From an uncultured Opitutia bacterium (lineage in GTDB: Bacteria; Verrucomicrobiota; Verrucomicrobiae; Opitutales; MB11C04): a stretch of 23,584 bases of DNA. Position numbers and translations under genes: made by a program. The DNA lies in contig CAJWWH010000015.1 of the NCBI GenBank assembly GCA_913048545.1, positions 1 to 23,584 of the forward strand, written 5' to 3'. The notes beneath the pieces were generated by a model. That model ran no database searches. It was not told where the DNA came from and was given only the letters and a program-made list of their open reading frames with translations. This document shows positions 15,149 to 21,958 of the stretch, piece after piece. The first letter of the stretch is position 1, and every line of letters starts with the position of its first letter.

Positions 15149-17872
15149 TTATTCCAAAGCAGCAAGCGCTTCCTTCGTCTCGTTCAGCTTGGCCTCATTC
15201 TCAAGTAATTGATGCCGTGCCCCTTCAATTATTTCTGGCGGAGCTTTTGATGTAAAAGCCTCGTTGTTCAATTTGCTTTTCACCGAATGGACAATTTTTT
15301 CAAGCTGACCAAAATCTTTCCTGAGTCTTGCTTTTTCTGCATCAAGATCAACTCCCGTGCTAAGGTCAAGGTACACTGAACCAAAGGGCGTCACCAGGGC
15401 GGGCATACCAGGAGGTGCCTGATCAACCCGGTTGAGAGCGGATGCCCCGACAGTGGTAAGAATCGACTTGGTATGACGAGCAAGTACTTCCGCTTTTTCG
15501 TTTTCGGCAAGAAAAGAAAAAGCGACATTCCGGTTATTGGAAAGATTCCGATCCGCTTTGAGTGAGCGCATGGAAGTCACCAGTTCCCGTACATTCTGCA
15601 TTTCTTCGAGTACTTTTTCGTCTAGTTGAAGCCCGCCTGCTGAAAGTTTTGCGAGCAATTCATCTCCTGTTCCCGGCCCGTTTACCTGTATGGAGGCTCC
15701 ACTGGCAAATCCAAGCAGCGTCCATAGCTCCTCAGTTATAAAAGGAGCAACAGGATGAAGAAGTAAAAGAATTTGGCGAAGGCAGATATCCTGAATGGCA
15801 AGGCAGGTGTTTCTGGACTTTTCATCCTGAACACGAGCCTTGGATGCTTCCACATACCAATCACAAAAATCATTCCAGAAGAAGCGATAAATGGTTTGTA
15901 ATACCGCATTAAACTCATATTCGCCATAGAGTTTTTCGACCTGGTCTAAAGTCTCAACCAGACGGAGCAGAATTGCCTGGTCGTCTTCATTGACTAATTC
16001 GCCTTGGATGCGAAGCACAATTAATTCAATCAACGAGTTATCTTCCAATTGTCCGGATAGCAGACGGAAACGGGACACATTCCATAATTTATTACAAAAA
16101 TTTCTTCCCTGTTCAATTCGTTCCTCGGAAAAACGAATATCCTGACCTTTGGGGGCGATGCTCATGATGCCATGCCTCAAGCCATCCGCACCGTATTTTG
16201 CGATCAGTTCAAGCGGGTCGGGTGAATTTCCGAGTGACTTAGACATTTTTCGCCCATTTTCGTCCCGAATGATCCCGGTAAAATAAACATCTTTAAAGGG
16301 GATTCTTTCCGGGATTTCTGCATCGGGAATTTTTTGTTCCGCTTTGTAAGACCGTCCCTTGAATTCCAATCCAGCCATGATCATACGGGCGACCCAGAAA
16401 AAGATAATATCCGGACCCGTGACAAGAGCGGAAGTCGGGTAGAAATAGTCGAGCCCTTTTTCTTCCATTGCCTCGTCGTCAGGCCAACCGAGCGTGGCTA
16501 ATGGCCATAACCAGGAAGAGGCCCAGGTGTCGAGCACATCTTCATCCTGTTCCCACAGGTTGGGGTTGGAGGGCGGTTTTTCAGAAACATGCCAATTGCT
16601 GGGATCAGAACGCATCTTTCCCTTCTTGTACCAGACAGGAATGCGGTGCCCCCACCAAAGCTGGCGGCTTATACACCAGTCCTGAATATTTTCGAGCCAG
16701 TGCAGATAAGTCTTTTCCCATCGTGGAGGATAAAATTTTATATGCCCGTCCGAGACTGCTTTTTTGGCCTCCTCCACACGGGGGTACTTAAGGAACCACT
16801 GCTCGGATAAACGGGGTTCAATCGGAACATCTGCTCTTTCCGAAAACCCGACATTGTTCAGGTGCTTTTCCTCGTCGATCAAGTTGCCGTCTTCTCGGAG
16901 CTTACTGGCGATTACCTTACGGGCGGAGAAGCGTTCCAATCCCTGATAGTCAGGTCCAGCCAAATTATTGAGGGTTCCGTCCGCGTTGAGGATTTCCAAC
17001 ATGGGAAGATTGTGCCTTTGGGCGATTTCAAAGTCGAGCCGGTCATGAGCTGGAGTAATTTTTAGTATGCCAGTACCGAAATCCTTTTCCACCGCTTCAT
17101 CGGCAATGATAGGCATAGCCTGTGGGTTGATTGGACGCATCACATGTTTACCCTGTAATTTAATCCATCTCGGATCATCAGGGTGGATCGCCAAGGCAAC
17201 ATCCCCCACGATCGTTTCGGGACGGGTTGTGGAAACTTCAACAAAGGCACCCGGAGTTTCCAGGATTGAGTAGCGAATCTTGTAGAGGACACTTTCCTGA
17301 GGTTTCATGATCACCTCTTCATCGGAGATGGCGGTTAAACTGGCCGGACACCAGTTAACCATTCTCTGTCCACGATAAACATAACCCTTTTTGTAGAGTT
17401 TTACGAACGCCGAGACCACCGCATTGGAATAGTCTTCGTCCAAAGTGTGGACATTTCTTTCCCAATCGCATGAACATCCCAACTTTTTGAGCTGTTCCAG
17501 AATAATGCCCCCGTGCTTGTCACGCCAAAGCTTGGCATGATCGATAAAGTTTTCCCTTCCAAGATCGGTCCTTGATTTTCCTTCATTACGCAACGCCTGT
17601 TCAACTTTTGTCTGGGTGGCAATACCTGCGTGGTCAGTACCGGGAAGCCAAAGCACGGATTTGCCCTGTTGGCGCGCACGCCTCGCTAAGATATCCTGTA
17701 TTGTATTGTTGAGAACATGTCCCATGGTCAGGACACCAGTCACATTGGGCGGAGGAATGACGATTGAATAGGCGGATTTTTCCGCATTTATTTCCCCTGA
17801 AAAACATTTCTGACTAATCCATTTTTTATACAATCGATCTTCGACTTCGGATGGCTGGTATGCTTTGTCCAT
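15149..17872 (-). CDS. valS: Valyl-tRNA synthetase
   Basis: ValS charges tRNA-Val and edits mischarged threonine. The protein has 907 residues, normal for the family. The class I signature is PPPNVTGVLTMGH (40-52), where the usual HMGH reads TMGH, so the first His is Thr49 while H52 remains. KMSKS is at 542-546 (GRKMSKSLGN). LPGTDHAGIATQ and the editing-domain segment STTRPETIVGDVA are typical. The C-terminal roughly 65 residues (LDAEKARLRKDF through LNETKEAL) form the coiled-coil tRNA-binding arm of bacterial ValS. The gene lies 77 nt after the rhomboid gene and 31 nt before the YjhG-type dehydratase, all on the minus strand. No Shine-Dalgarno site is evident before the ATG at 17872. The identity is certain. 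Confidence 0.97.
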   Translation of the reverse strand: MDKAYQPSEVEDRLYKKWISQKCFSGEINAEKSAYSIVIPPPNVTGVLTMGHVLNNTIQDILARRARQQGKSVLWLPGTDHAGIATQTKVEQALRNEGKSRTDLGRENFIDHAKLWRDKHGGIILEQLKKLGCSCDWERNVHTLDEDYSNAVVSAFVKLYKKGYVYRGQRMVNWCPASLTAISDEEVIMKPQESVLYKIRYSILETPGAFVEVSTTRPETIVGDVALAIHPDDPRWIKLQGKHVMRPINPQAMPIIADEAVEKDFGTGILKITPAHDRLDFEIAQRHNLPMLEILNADGTLNNLAGPDYQGLERFSARKVIASKLREDGNLIDEEKHLNNVGFSERADVPIEPRLSEQWFLKYPRVEEAKKAVSDGHIKFYPPRWEKTYLHWLENIQDWCISRQLWWGHRIPVWYKKGKMRSDPSNWHVSEKPPSNPNLWEQDEDVLDTWASSWLWPLATLGWPDDEAMEEKGLDYFYPTSALVTGPDIIFFWVARMIMAGLEFKGRSYKAEQKIPDAEIPERIPFKDVYFTGIIRDENGRKMSKSLGNSPDPLELIAKYGADGLRHGIMSIAPKGQDIRFSEERIEQGRNFCNKLWNVSRFRLLSGQLEDNSLIELIVLRIQGELVNEDDQAILLRLVETLDQVEKLYGEYEFNAVLQTIYRFFWNDFCDWYVEASKARVQDEKSRNTCLAIQDICLRQILLLLHPVAPFITEELWTLLGFASGASIQVNGPGTGDELLAKLSAGGLQLDEKVLEEMQNVRELVTSMRSLKADRNLSNNRNVAFSFLAENEKAEVLARHTKSILTTVGASALNRVDQAPPGMPALVTPFGSVYLDLSTGVDLDAEKARLRKDFGQLEKIVHSVKSKLNNEAFTSKAPPEIIEGARHQLLENEAKLNETKEALAALE

Positions 17873-17949
17873 TTTTAAAATTTAAGGGTAAATTTTAGTA
17901 TTCGGGGGTAGGATTTTAATTTGATAGAGTAACATCATGAATGAAAATT

Positions 17950-18675
17950 TTAAGAATTGCGAGAAAAAGGACGGGTTTGTCCGGATTGAAATAATTTGAC
18001 TCCCTTTTTTTTAGCAAATGGGGTCAGGATAAATCCGGCCGCAAATCCGCCCAAGTGTGCGGCCACGGCCACGCCACCAGCCAAATTCATCGATTCGGGA
18101 AACGCAATTAATTGCTGAACCAGCCACCAGCCTAAAACCAGGTACGCGGGTACGCGGATTGTGCCTAACAGAATGATCAACCAATAAAAAACCCGCACAT
18201 TGGCACGAGGATAAAGTAAAAGATAGCCAGCGATTACCCCGGATATAGCCCCGGAAGCCCCGACCATGGGAATTGAGGAATCCGGGTTTGAAAGGGCCTG
18301 AGCAAAAGCGGCAAGGAGTCCGCAACTTAGGTAGAATGCAAGATACCAAATCTTGCCCATTGCCTCCTCCACATTATCTCCGTAGAGGTAAAGGAAAAGA
18401 AGATTACCGAGCAGGTGGAAAATTCCCCCGTGACTGAACATTGAAGTAAACACCGTACTCCATTCCCATACAATTGTTTCCACGGAAAAATTTGAAAACT
18501 GGGAAAAAAAAGTAGAGGGAATGAAGCCAAAACTTGAAAAGTAAGCCCTTTGTTCTTCGGTTCCAAGTGGAAACTGACAGGCGAAAAAGACCCAAAGATT
18601 CACTGTGATTAATATCCAGTTAACCCAGGGAAAGGACCGGGTAGGGTTGTCGTCCTTATAAGGGAAAATAATCAT
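17950..18675 (-). CDS. Rhomboid-family intramembrane serine protease
   Basis: Rhomboids cut transmembrane substrates within the membrane with a Ser-His dyad. The 241-residue protein has about six hydrophobic segments. SHGGIFHLLGN (81-91) is the H-x4-H-x3-N motif, with H82, H87 and N91. GASGAISG (139-146) carries catalytic S141, and AAHLGG (205-210) carries catalytic H207. The short N-terminus (IIFPYKDDNPTRSFP) is typical of bacterial rhomboids related to the GlpG/YqgP superfamily. It has the clearest ribosome-binding site in the window: AAGGAG, 7 nt before the ATG at 18675. It is the first gene of a minus-strand run with valS and the dehydratase. The substrate is unknown. Confidence 0.93.
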   Translation of the reverse strand: MIIFPYKDDNPTRSFPWVNWILITVNLWVFFACQFPLGTEEQRAYFSSFGFIPSTFFSQFSNFSVETIVWEWSTVFTSMFSHGGIFHLLGNLLFLYLYGDNVEEAMGKIWYLAFYLSCGLLAAFAQALSNPDSSIPMVGASGAISGVIAGYLLLYPRANVRVFYWLIILLGTIRVPAYLVLGWWLVQQLIAFPESMNLAGGVAVAAHLGGFAAGFILTPFAKKKGVKLFQSGQTRPFSRNS

Positions 18676-18681
18676 TTTTCT

Positions 18682-18691
18682 TCTCCTTACT
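18682..18691 (-). promoter_or_regulatory. Ribosome binding site of the rhomboid gene
   Basis: Read on the minus strand, AAGGAG lies 7 nt before the ATG at 18675. It is the only strong Shine-Dalgarno sequence I could find before a gene in this window, and it fixes the rhomboid start. Confidence 0.65.
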
Positions 18692-18762
18692 CCATCGAGA
18701 ATTGAATAGCAACCCAGATGAACCTACTTGCCTGATAGCGGTAAACTTTTATTTTGAAGTCG

Positions 18763-19008
18763 ATGGTAACTGAACCAAATCAAAGGCTGGCCGTTTTTCG
18801 CAGCGATATGGGAATTACTCTTTCTTTTGGCTCAAACACATATTTCATTGAGTCCCATGATCCCTTTCATAATATCGCCCTCAAAGCACTTGCTCGGGAG
18901 GATTATGTGCCGTTTTATATCGAAATTGCGAAAAGGGAAGGACTGGGCCCGGAGTTTAGGGACGCTCTCCTTCGCGAAATTCATGAACTTGAGGAGGACC
19001 GGGAATGA
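18763..19008 (+). CDS. Small hypothetical protein (81 residues)
   Basis: I do not recognise this protein. From ATG at 18763 it has 81 residues; a TTG at 18754 could add three. The N-terminal half (RLAVFRSDMGITLSFGSNTYFIES) looks like beta strands. The C-terminal half (PEFRDALLREIHELEEDRE) is a charged helix. There are no cysteines, signal peptide or membrane segment, so it is probably a small cytosolic protein. It is divergent from the rhomboid gene (87 bp between starts) and convergent with the FxsA gene (29 bp between stops). Its ordinary residue composition and clean fit between neighbours suggest a real gene, but conservation is untested. Confidence 0.6.
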   Translation: MVTEPNQRLAVFRSDMGITLSFGSNTYFIESHDPFHNIALKALAREDYVPFYIEIAKREGLGPEFRDALLREIHELEEDRE

Positions 19009-19037
19009 ACAACCCTCGTAAGATTTTCTCAGTTCTG

Positions 19038-19469
19038 CTAAATATCAATCACATCATCGCGGGAATTTTTAAATGAATCTTTATCCTTTGTACCAGATTG
19101 TGCCGAGGAGAAATTTGAACCGAAACTTTTTTTCAGGTTCAGGGCAATCGATCGGCGGAATTTAGGAATCATTAATGCAAACCCGAATAGATCGGTGAGT
19201 ATTCCGGGAGTGAGTAAAACGATTCCTCCAACCACGATCATTGCTCCTTCGATTAATTCGTCTGTGGGCGGACGGCCGTGTTTTAATTCTTTCTGAATTC
19301 GTAATAAGGTCGAAAGTCCCTGCTGCCGAGCCAAAGAAGCGCCCAATATTCCGGTGAATACAATTAGGCCAAGTGTGGGTGCAAAACCAATCCTCGCACC
19401 CAATTGTATGAGTAGGTAAAGCTCGGCTATGGGAATGAAAATAAAAAGGAATAACAAACGACTGAACAT
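19038..19469 (-). CDS. fxsA: FxsA family membrane protein
   Basis: FxsA is an inner-membrane protein whose overexpression in E. coli relieves F-plasmid exclusion of phage T7; its normal role is unclear. The 143-residue protein begins with the hallmark LFLFIFIPIAELYLLIQLG (residues 6-24). GASLARQQG follows at about 43-51, and then a second hydrophobic region MIVVGGIVLLTPGILTDLFGFALMIP. The LLTPG-(I/F)-(L/I)-TD motif is the family's most conserved part. The C-terminal tail of about 35 residues is hydrophilic (SAQSGTKDKDSFKNSRDD) and probably cytoplasmic. A weak AAGG lies 9 nt before the ATG. The family call is firm; the function is open. Confidence 0.9.
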   Translation of the reverse strand: MFSRLLFLFIFIPIAELYLLIQLGARIGFAPTLGLIVFTGILGASLARQQGLSTLLRIQKELKHGRPPTDELIEGAMIVVGGIVLLTPGILTDLFGFALMIPKFRRSIALNLKKSFGSNFSSAQSGTKDKDSFKNSRDDVIDI

Positions 19470-19554
19470 TGAATTAAACCTTACTCATCCGCTTGTGATA
19501 GACAAGTCATTATGATTTCAAAAATTCATTCCGGATTAATAAACAGGCAGATGG

Positions 19555-19860
19555 TTAGACCATTTTTTCGAGCTTACGCAGGTAGTCCCAGGAATATATT
19601 CCAGTTGAATGTCCATCCGAAAAAAGAATACGAATCGCGTAGTTTCCAACTGAGGAAACCTTGAGTATTTTGACATTGGGGAATTCCGTGGTGGTAGTTC
19701 CACCACTCACTTTTCCGAAAATATCCGTTTCTCCCTGATTTTCAGCACTTGGAGAATGGGATCTCAGAAAGGATGCATCCAAAAAACATTCGTTTCCATC
19801 ATCCCAAAGCATGGAAAGAGTATTTCCAATGACCTCGATACGGGAAGGCCTGGGAACCAT
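19555..19860 (-). CDS. DUF971 (HCF101 C-terminal / GBBH-like N domain) protein without cysteines
   Basis: This 101-residue protein fits DUF971: PRPSRIEVIGNTLSMLWDDGNE at the start, FLRSHSPSAEN in the middle, and VGNYAIRILFSDGHSTGIYSWDYLRKL at the end, a strong family signature. DUF971 occurs alone, at the N-terminus of gamma-butyrobetaine hydroxylase, and at the C-terminus of HCF101-type Fe-S carriers. In many members the middle reads LR-x-x-CPCAxC. Here it reads SPSAEN, so all three cysteines are gone; the only Cys left is in NECF. ATG at 19860 is preferred over a TTG one codon upstream. It lies 3 nt after the stop of the disordered protein gene, so the two are co-transcribed, and an Mrp gene lies about 0.9 kb away on the same strand. 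Confidence 0.85.
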   Translation of the reverse strand: MVPRPSRIEVIGNTLSMLWDDGNECFLDASFLRSHSPSAENQGETDIFGKVSGGTTTTEFPNVKILKVSSVGNYAIRILFSDGHSTGIYSWDYLRKLEKMV

Positions 19861-19863
19861 CAA

Positions 19864-20466
19864 TTAAATAAATGAATCGAGACTGTGCCCGGCGGAAGGG
19901 GGCTCGGAAGGATCAGATCCACTTACATAATAAGGATCAAGCAACTTGTTGGAGTTGGGACGGCTAAAGTCTTCCCCTCGTTCTGCAGCAACATTAAAAT
20001 CCTCCGTCTCCCGATCAATCATTTCCTGCTGCAAATCTTTTTCCTCAAGCTCGCGGTCAAGGCTTCGTTCATCCCAATAACGATCGTTGTGATGTTGACT
20101 GGGACCGGGTTCATTGGGAAGTTCCGTGGGTTTGACCACTTCCCAGTCCGGACTACGGGTGCTGTCCAAGCCAGCATCATCGACATTATCCACACTCTCA
20201 AGCGGAATTCCGGGATGAGGTGTCTGGGTTTGTTGTTCGAGTGTGCCGTCCTCCGCTAAGGAACCGGATAATTGAATGGGATCGGATACTTTAGTAACTT
20301 TTTCCGAACTTTCCTGCCCCACTTCCGGAACATCCAATGGGGATTCATTCTCACGACGGAGTTGCATTTCCCGATGGAGGTTTTCATTAGCTATGTGATC
20401 ACTAGAGGAAGTTTCCATTCGTATAATCTGATCGCGGGCGGAATGATTTGCAAATTCAAAATTCAT
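19864..20466 (-). CDS. Hypothetical acidic, disordered protein (200 residues)
   Basis: I recognise no domain. The 200 residues are rich in Glu, Asp, Ser, Pro and Gln and contain no Cys. They have no signal peptide or membrane segment and little hydrophobic core, so most of the chain is probably intrinsically disordered. A central charged stretch (RYWDERSLDRELEEKDLQQE and onward through MIDRETEDFNVAAERGED) could form a helix or short coiled coil. The end SGSDPSEPPSAGHSLDSFI is Ser/Pro-rich. The stop is 3 nt before the DUF971 ATG, so both are probably translated from one message. The start is divergent from rpmG (78 bp apart). The uninterrupted frame and tight spacing support a real gene. Confidence 0.65.
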   Translation of the reverse strand: MNFEFANHSARDQIIRMETSSSDHIANENLHREMQLRRENESPLDVPEVGQESSEKVTKVSDPIQLSGSLAEDGTLEQQTQTPHPGIPLESVDNVDDAGLDSTRSPDWEVVKPTELPNEPGPSQHHNDRYWDERSLDRELEEKDLQQEMIDRETEDFNVAAERGEDFSRPNSNKLLDPYYVSGSDPSEPPSAGHSLDSFI

Positions 20467-20544
20467 GGAATTCTTTAAATTTGATTCAATTTACCCGAAA
20501 TTATCATTGCCACTCGATCTACATTTTGACAAGATTTATAAAAT

Positions 20545-20715
20545 ATGGCCAGAGATACTATTATACTTGAATGCACAGTTGCACGAAAAGAGGGTAAGCA
20601 ACCTTCACGCTACATGGCATCCCGCAACAAAAAGTTGCAGACGGATCCGGTAGAGAAGATGAAATATAATCGTCATCTCCGCAAGCACACCTTGCACAAG
20701 GAGATAAAGAGCTAA
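20545..20715 (+). CDS. rpmG: 50S ribosomal protein L33 (cysteine-poor form)
   Basis: A 56-residue frame starts at ATG 20545 (MARDTIILECTVARKEGK) and ends at TAA 20713-20715. L33 features are present: I-x-LECT at the start, SRYMASRNKK in the middle, the DPVEKMKYNRHLRKHTLHKE segment and a C-terminal EIKS. Zinc-binding L33 has two CxxC pairs; this one has a single Cys, so it is the C-minus, zinc-independent form. The length fits the family (about 50-56 residues). The gene lies on the plus strand between two minus-strand genes and has its own divergent upstream region of 78 bp. It has no Shine-Dalgarno site; the leader is A+T-rich. Confidence 0.94.
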   Translation: MARDTIILECTVARKEGKQPSRYMASRNKKLQTDPVEKMKYNRHLRKHTLHKEIKS

Positions 20716-20726
20716 ATTATCCTTTT

Positions 20727-20748
20727 CGACTGGATTGCAGTCTAGTCG
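20727..20748. repeat. Hairpin between convergent rpmG and mrp
   Basis: CGACTGGA (20727-20734) pairs with TCTAGTCG (20741-20748) with one G-U and a 6-nt loop. It spans the mrp stop codon and follows rpmG by 11 nt. Neither strand has a clear T-tract after it, so it is a weak terminator at best. Confidence 0.35.
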
Positions 20749-21806
20749 AGAATTGAATATACCTCCTGTGCCACTGCGATTATCGCGTGGGAGGCAAAAT
20801 GTTCTGGGTTTGAAACCACGATAGGTAATCCATGGTCGCCACCCATTCTAATTTCTTCGTGAATAGGGATTTCGCCAAGAAATGAAGTAGAAAGGGCATG
20901 GGCGGTCACCGGTCCACCCCCTTTGCCAAAAAGGTGGCTTTTTTCACCCGTTTCCTCGTTAAGCAGAAAGCTCATATTTTCCACCACACCTAGAATGGGT
21001 ACATTCACTTTTTCAAACATTCTTGCACCTCTGCGGGCGACATCCACCGCCGCTTTTTGCGGGGTAGTTACCACCACTACGCCGTCGAGCGGCATAGTTT
21101 GAGCAATGGAAAGCTGTGCATCCCCGGTTCCAGGTGGCAGGTCGATCAGTAGTAGGTCAAGCTCGCCCCATTCCACATTTGCCGCAAATTGCTGAATCGT
21201 TTTCATCACCATCGGTCCCCTCCAGACAACCGGTGCATCTTCGTCTACAAGCAATGCCATAGACATAACTTTCACACCATAGCTTTCGATCGGGGCGATC
21301 CGGTCGTCTCCCAATGACTCAGGCTGACCGGAAGCACCAATGAGCAAAGGAACTGACGGTCCATAGACATCACAGTCCATCAGTCCAATCTTGGCCGGTC
21401 TGGATAATTCGCTTGAGATAATCCGTTCCATCGCGCAGGCGAGGTTGACTGCAAGTGTGGATTTCCCCACTCCTCCCTTGCCGCTTGCCACTGCGACAAT
21501 TTTTTTCACTCCGGCAAGGGCTGAATCTTCTTCGACTGCTCCGTTGATGGATTGATTTACTGGCGGTTTTTTTACGATAATCTGAACTTCAACTTTTTTA
21601 ACTTCCTCATTCGCAAGCAAGGTGTTCTCGATTTCATCCTTTAATTTTTTGGGAAGTGTGGGGTCGGAAACGACGATTTCCAATTTGATCCGGGCCAATC
21701 CGTTTTCGAACTGGGTCTCCCGAATCAACCCAAAGGAGACAATATCCCGGCTGAATCCAGGATAATTAACTTGTTTAAGCAGGTCGGTGATGAGTTGTAC
21801 TGACAT
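20742..21806 (-). CDS. mrp: Mrp/ApbC (NBP35-type) Fe-S carrier P-loop ATPase lacking CxxC
   Basis: Mrp proteins bind and deliver [4Fe-4S] clusters to target enzymes in the cytoplasm. The 354-residue protein has an N-terminal MIP18/DUF59 domain (about 1-80) and a P-loop domain (about 100-350). The latter has the deviant Walker A GKGGVGKST (109-117), DCDVYGPS (144-151), WRGPM (195-199), IDLPPGTGDAQ (221-231) and ENMS (276-279). After ENMS most bacterial Mrp proteins have a CxxC that holds the shared cluster; here the segment reads FLLNEETGEKSHLFG. Only C124 and C145 remain in the whole protein. Plant HCF101 also lacks this CxxC. No Shine-Dalgarno site precedes the ATG at 21806. The gene is divergent from the tolB-like gene. 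The family is certain; cluster binding is in doubt. Confidence 0.94.
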   Translation of the reverse strand: MSVQLITDLLKQVNYPGFSRDIVSFGLIRETQFENGLARIKLEIVVSDPTLPKKLKDEIENTLLANEEVKKVEVQIIVKKPPVNQSINGAVEEDSALAGVKKIVAVASGKGGVGKSTLAVNLACAMERIISSELSRPAKIGLMDCDVYGPSVPLLIGASGQPESLGDDRIAPIESYGVKVMSMALLVDEDAPVVWRGPMVMKTIQQFAANVEWGELDLLLIDLPPGTGDAQLSIAQTMPLDGVVVVTTPQKAAVDVARRGARMFEKVNVPILGVVENMSFLLNEETGEKSHLFGKGGGPVTAHALSTSFLGEIPIHEEIRMGGDHGLPIVVSNPEHFASHAIIAVAQEVYSILD

Positions 21807-21916
21807 AAGAAATTGAAAACAATGAAGGAAGGTGGTGATGGAGCAATTTAAAAGTTAATTAAAATTGAGCATTTTTTTTTCTTCGGTCGTCAAAGTTTTA
21901 GTGCAGGCTGATTCTT

Positions 21917-21944
21917 TTGCGCTTGCTGAGTTTTTAAATATTAT
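21917..21944 (+). promoter_or_regulatory. Candidate promoter of the tolB-like gene
   Basis: TTGCGC (21917-21922) and TATTAT (21939-21944) are 16 bp apart, in the 152-bp gap between mrp and the tolB-like gene. The start of transcription would fall near 21951. It is a partial match only. The rest of this gap shows nothing further. Confidence 0.3.
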
Positions 21945-21958
21945 CGAATCTAAAATAA

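Noticed and set aside
20526..20542. TTGACA plus TATAAA just before rpmG as a promoter
   Set aside because: The two boxes are only 5 bp apart, so they cannot act as one promoter.
20727..20748. Intrinsic terminator for rpmG or mrp
   Set aside because: The stem is good but neither strand has a T-tract after it, so I list it only as a hairpin.
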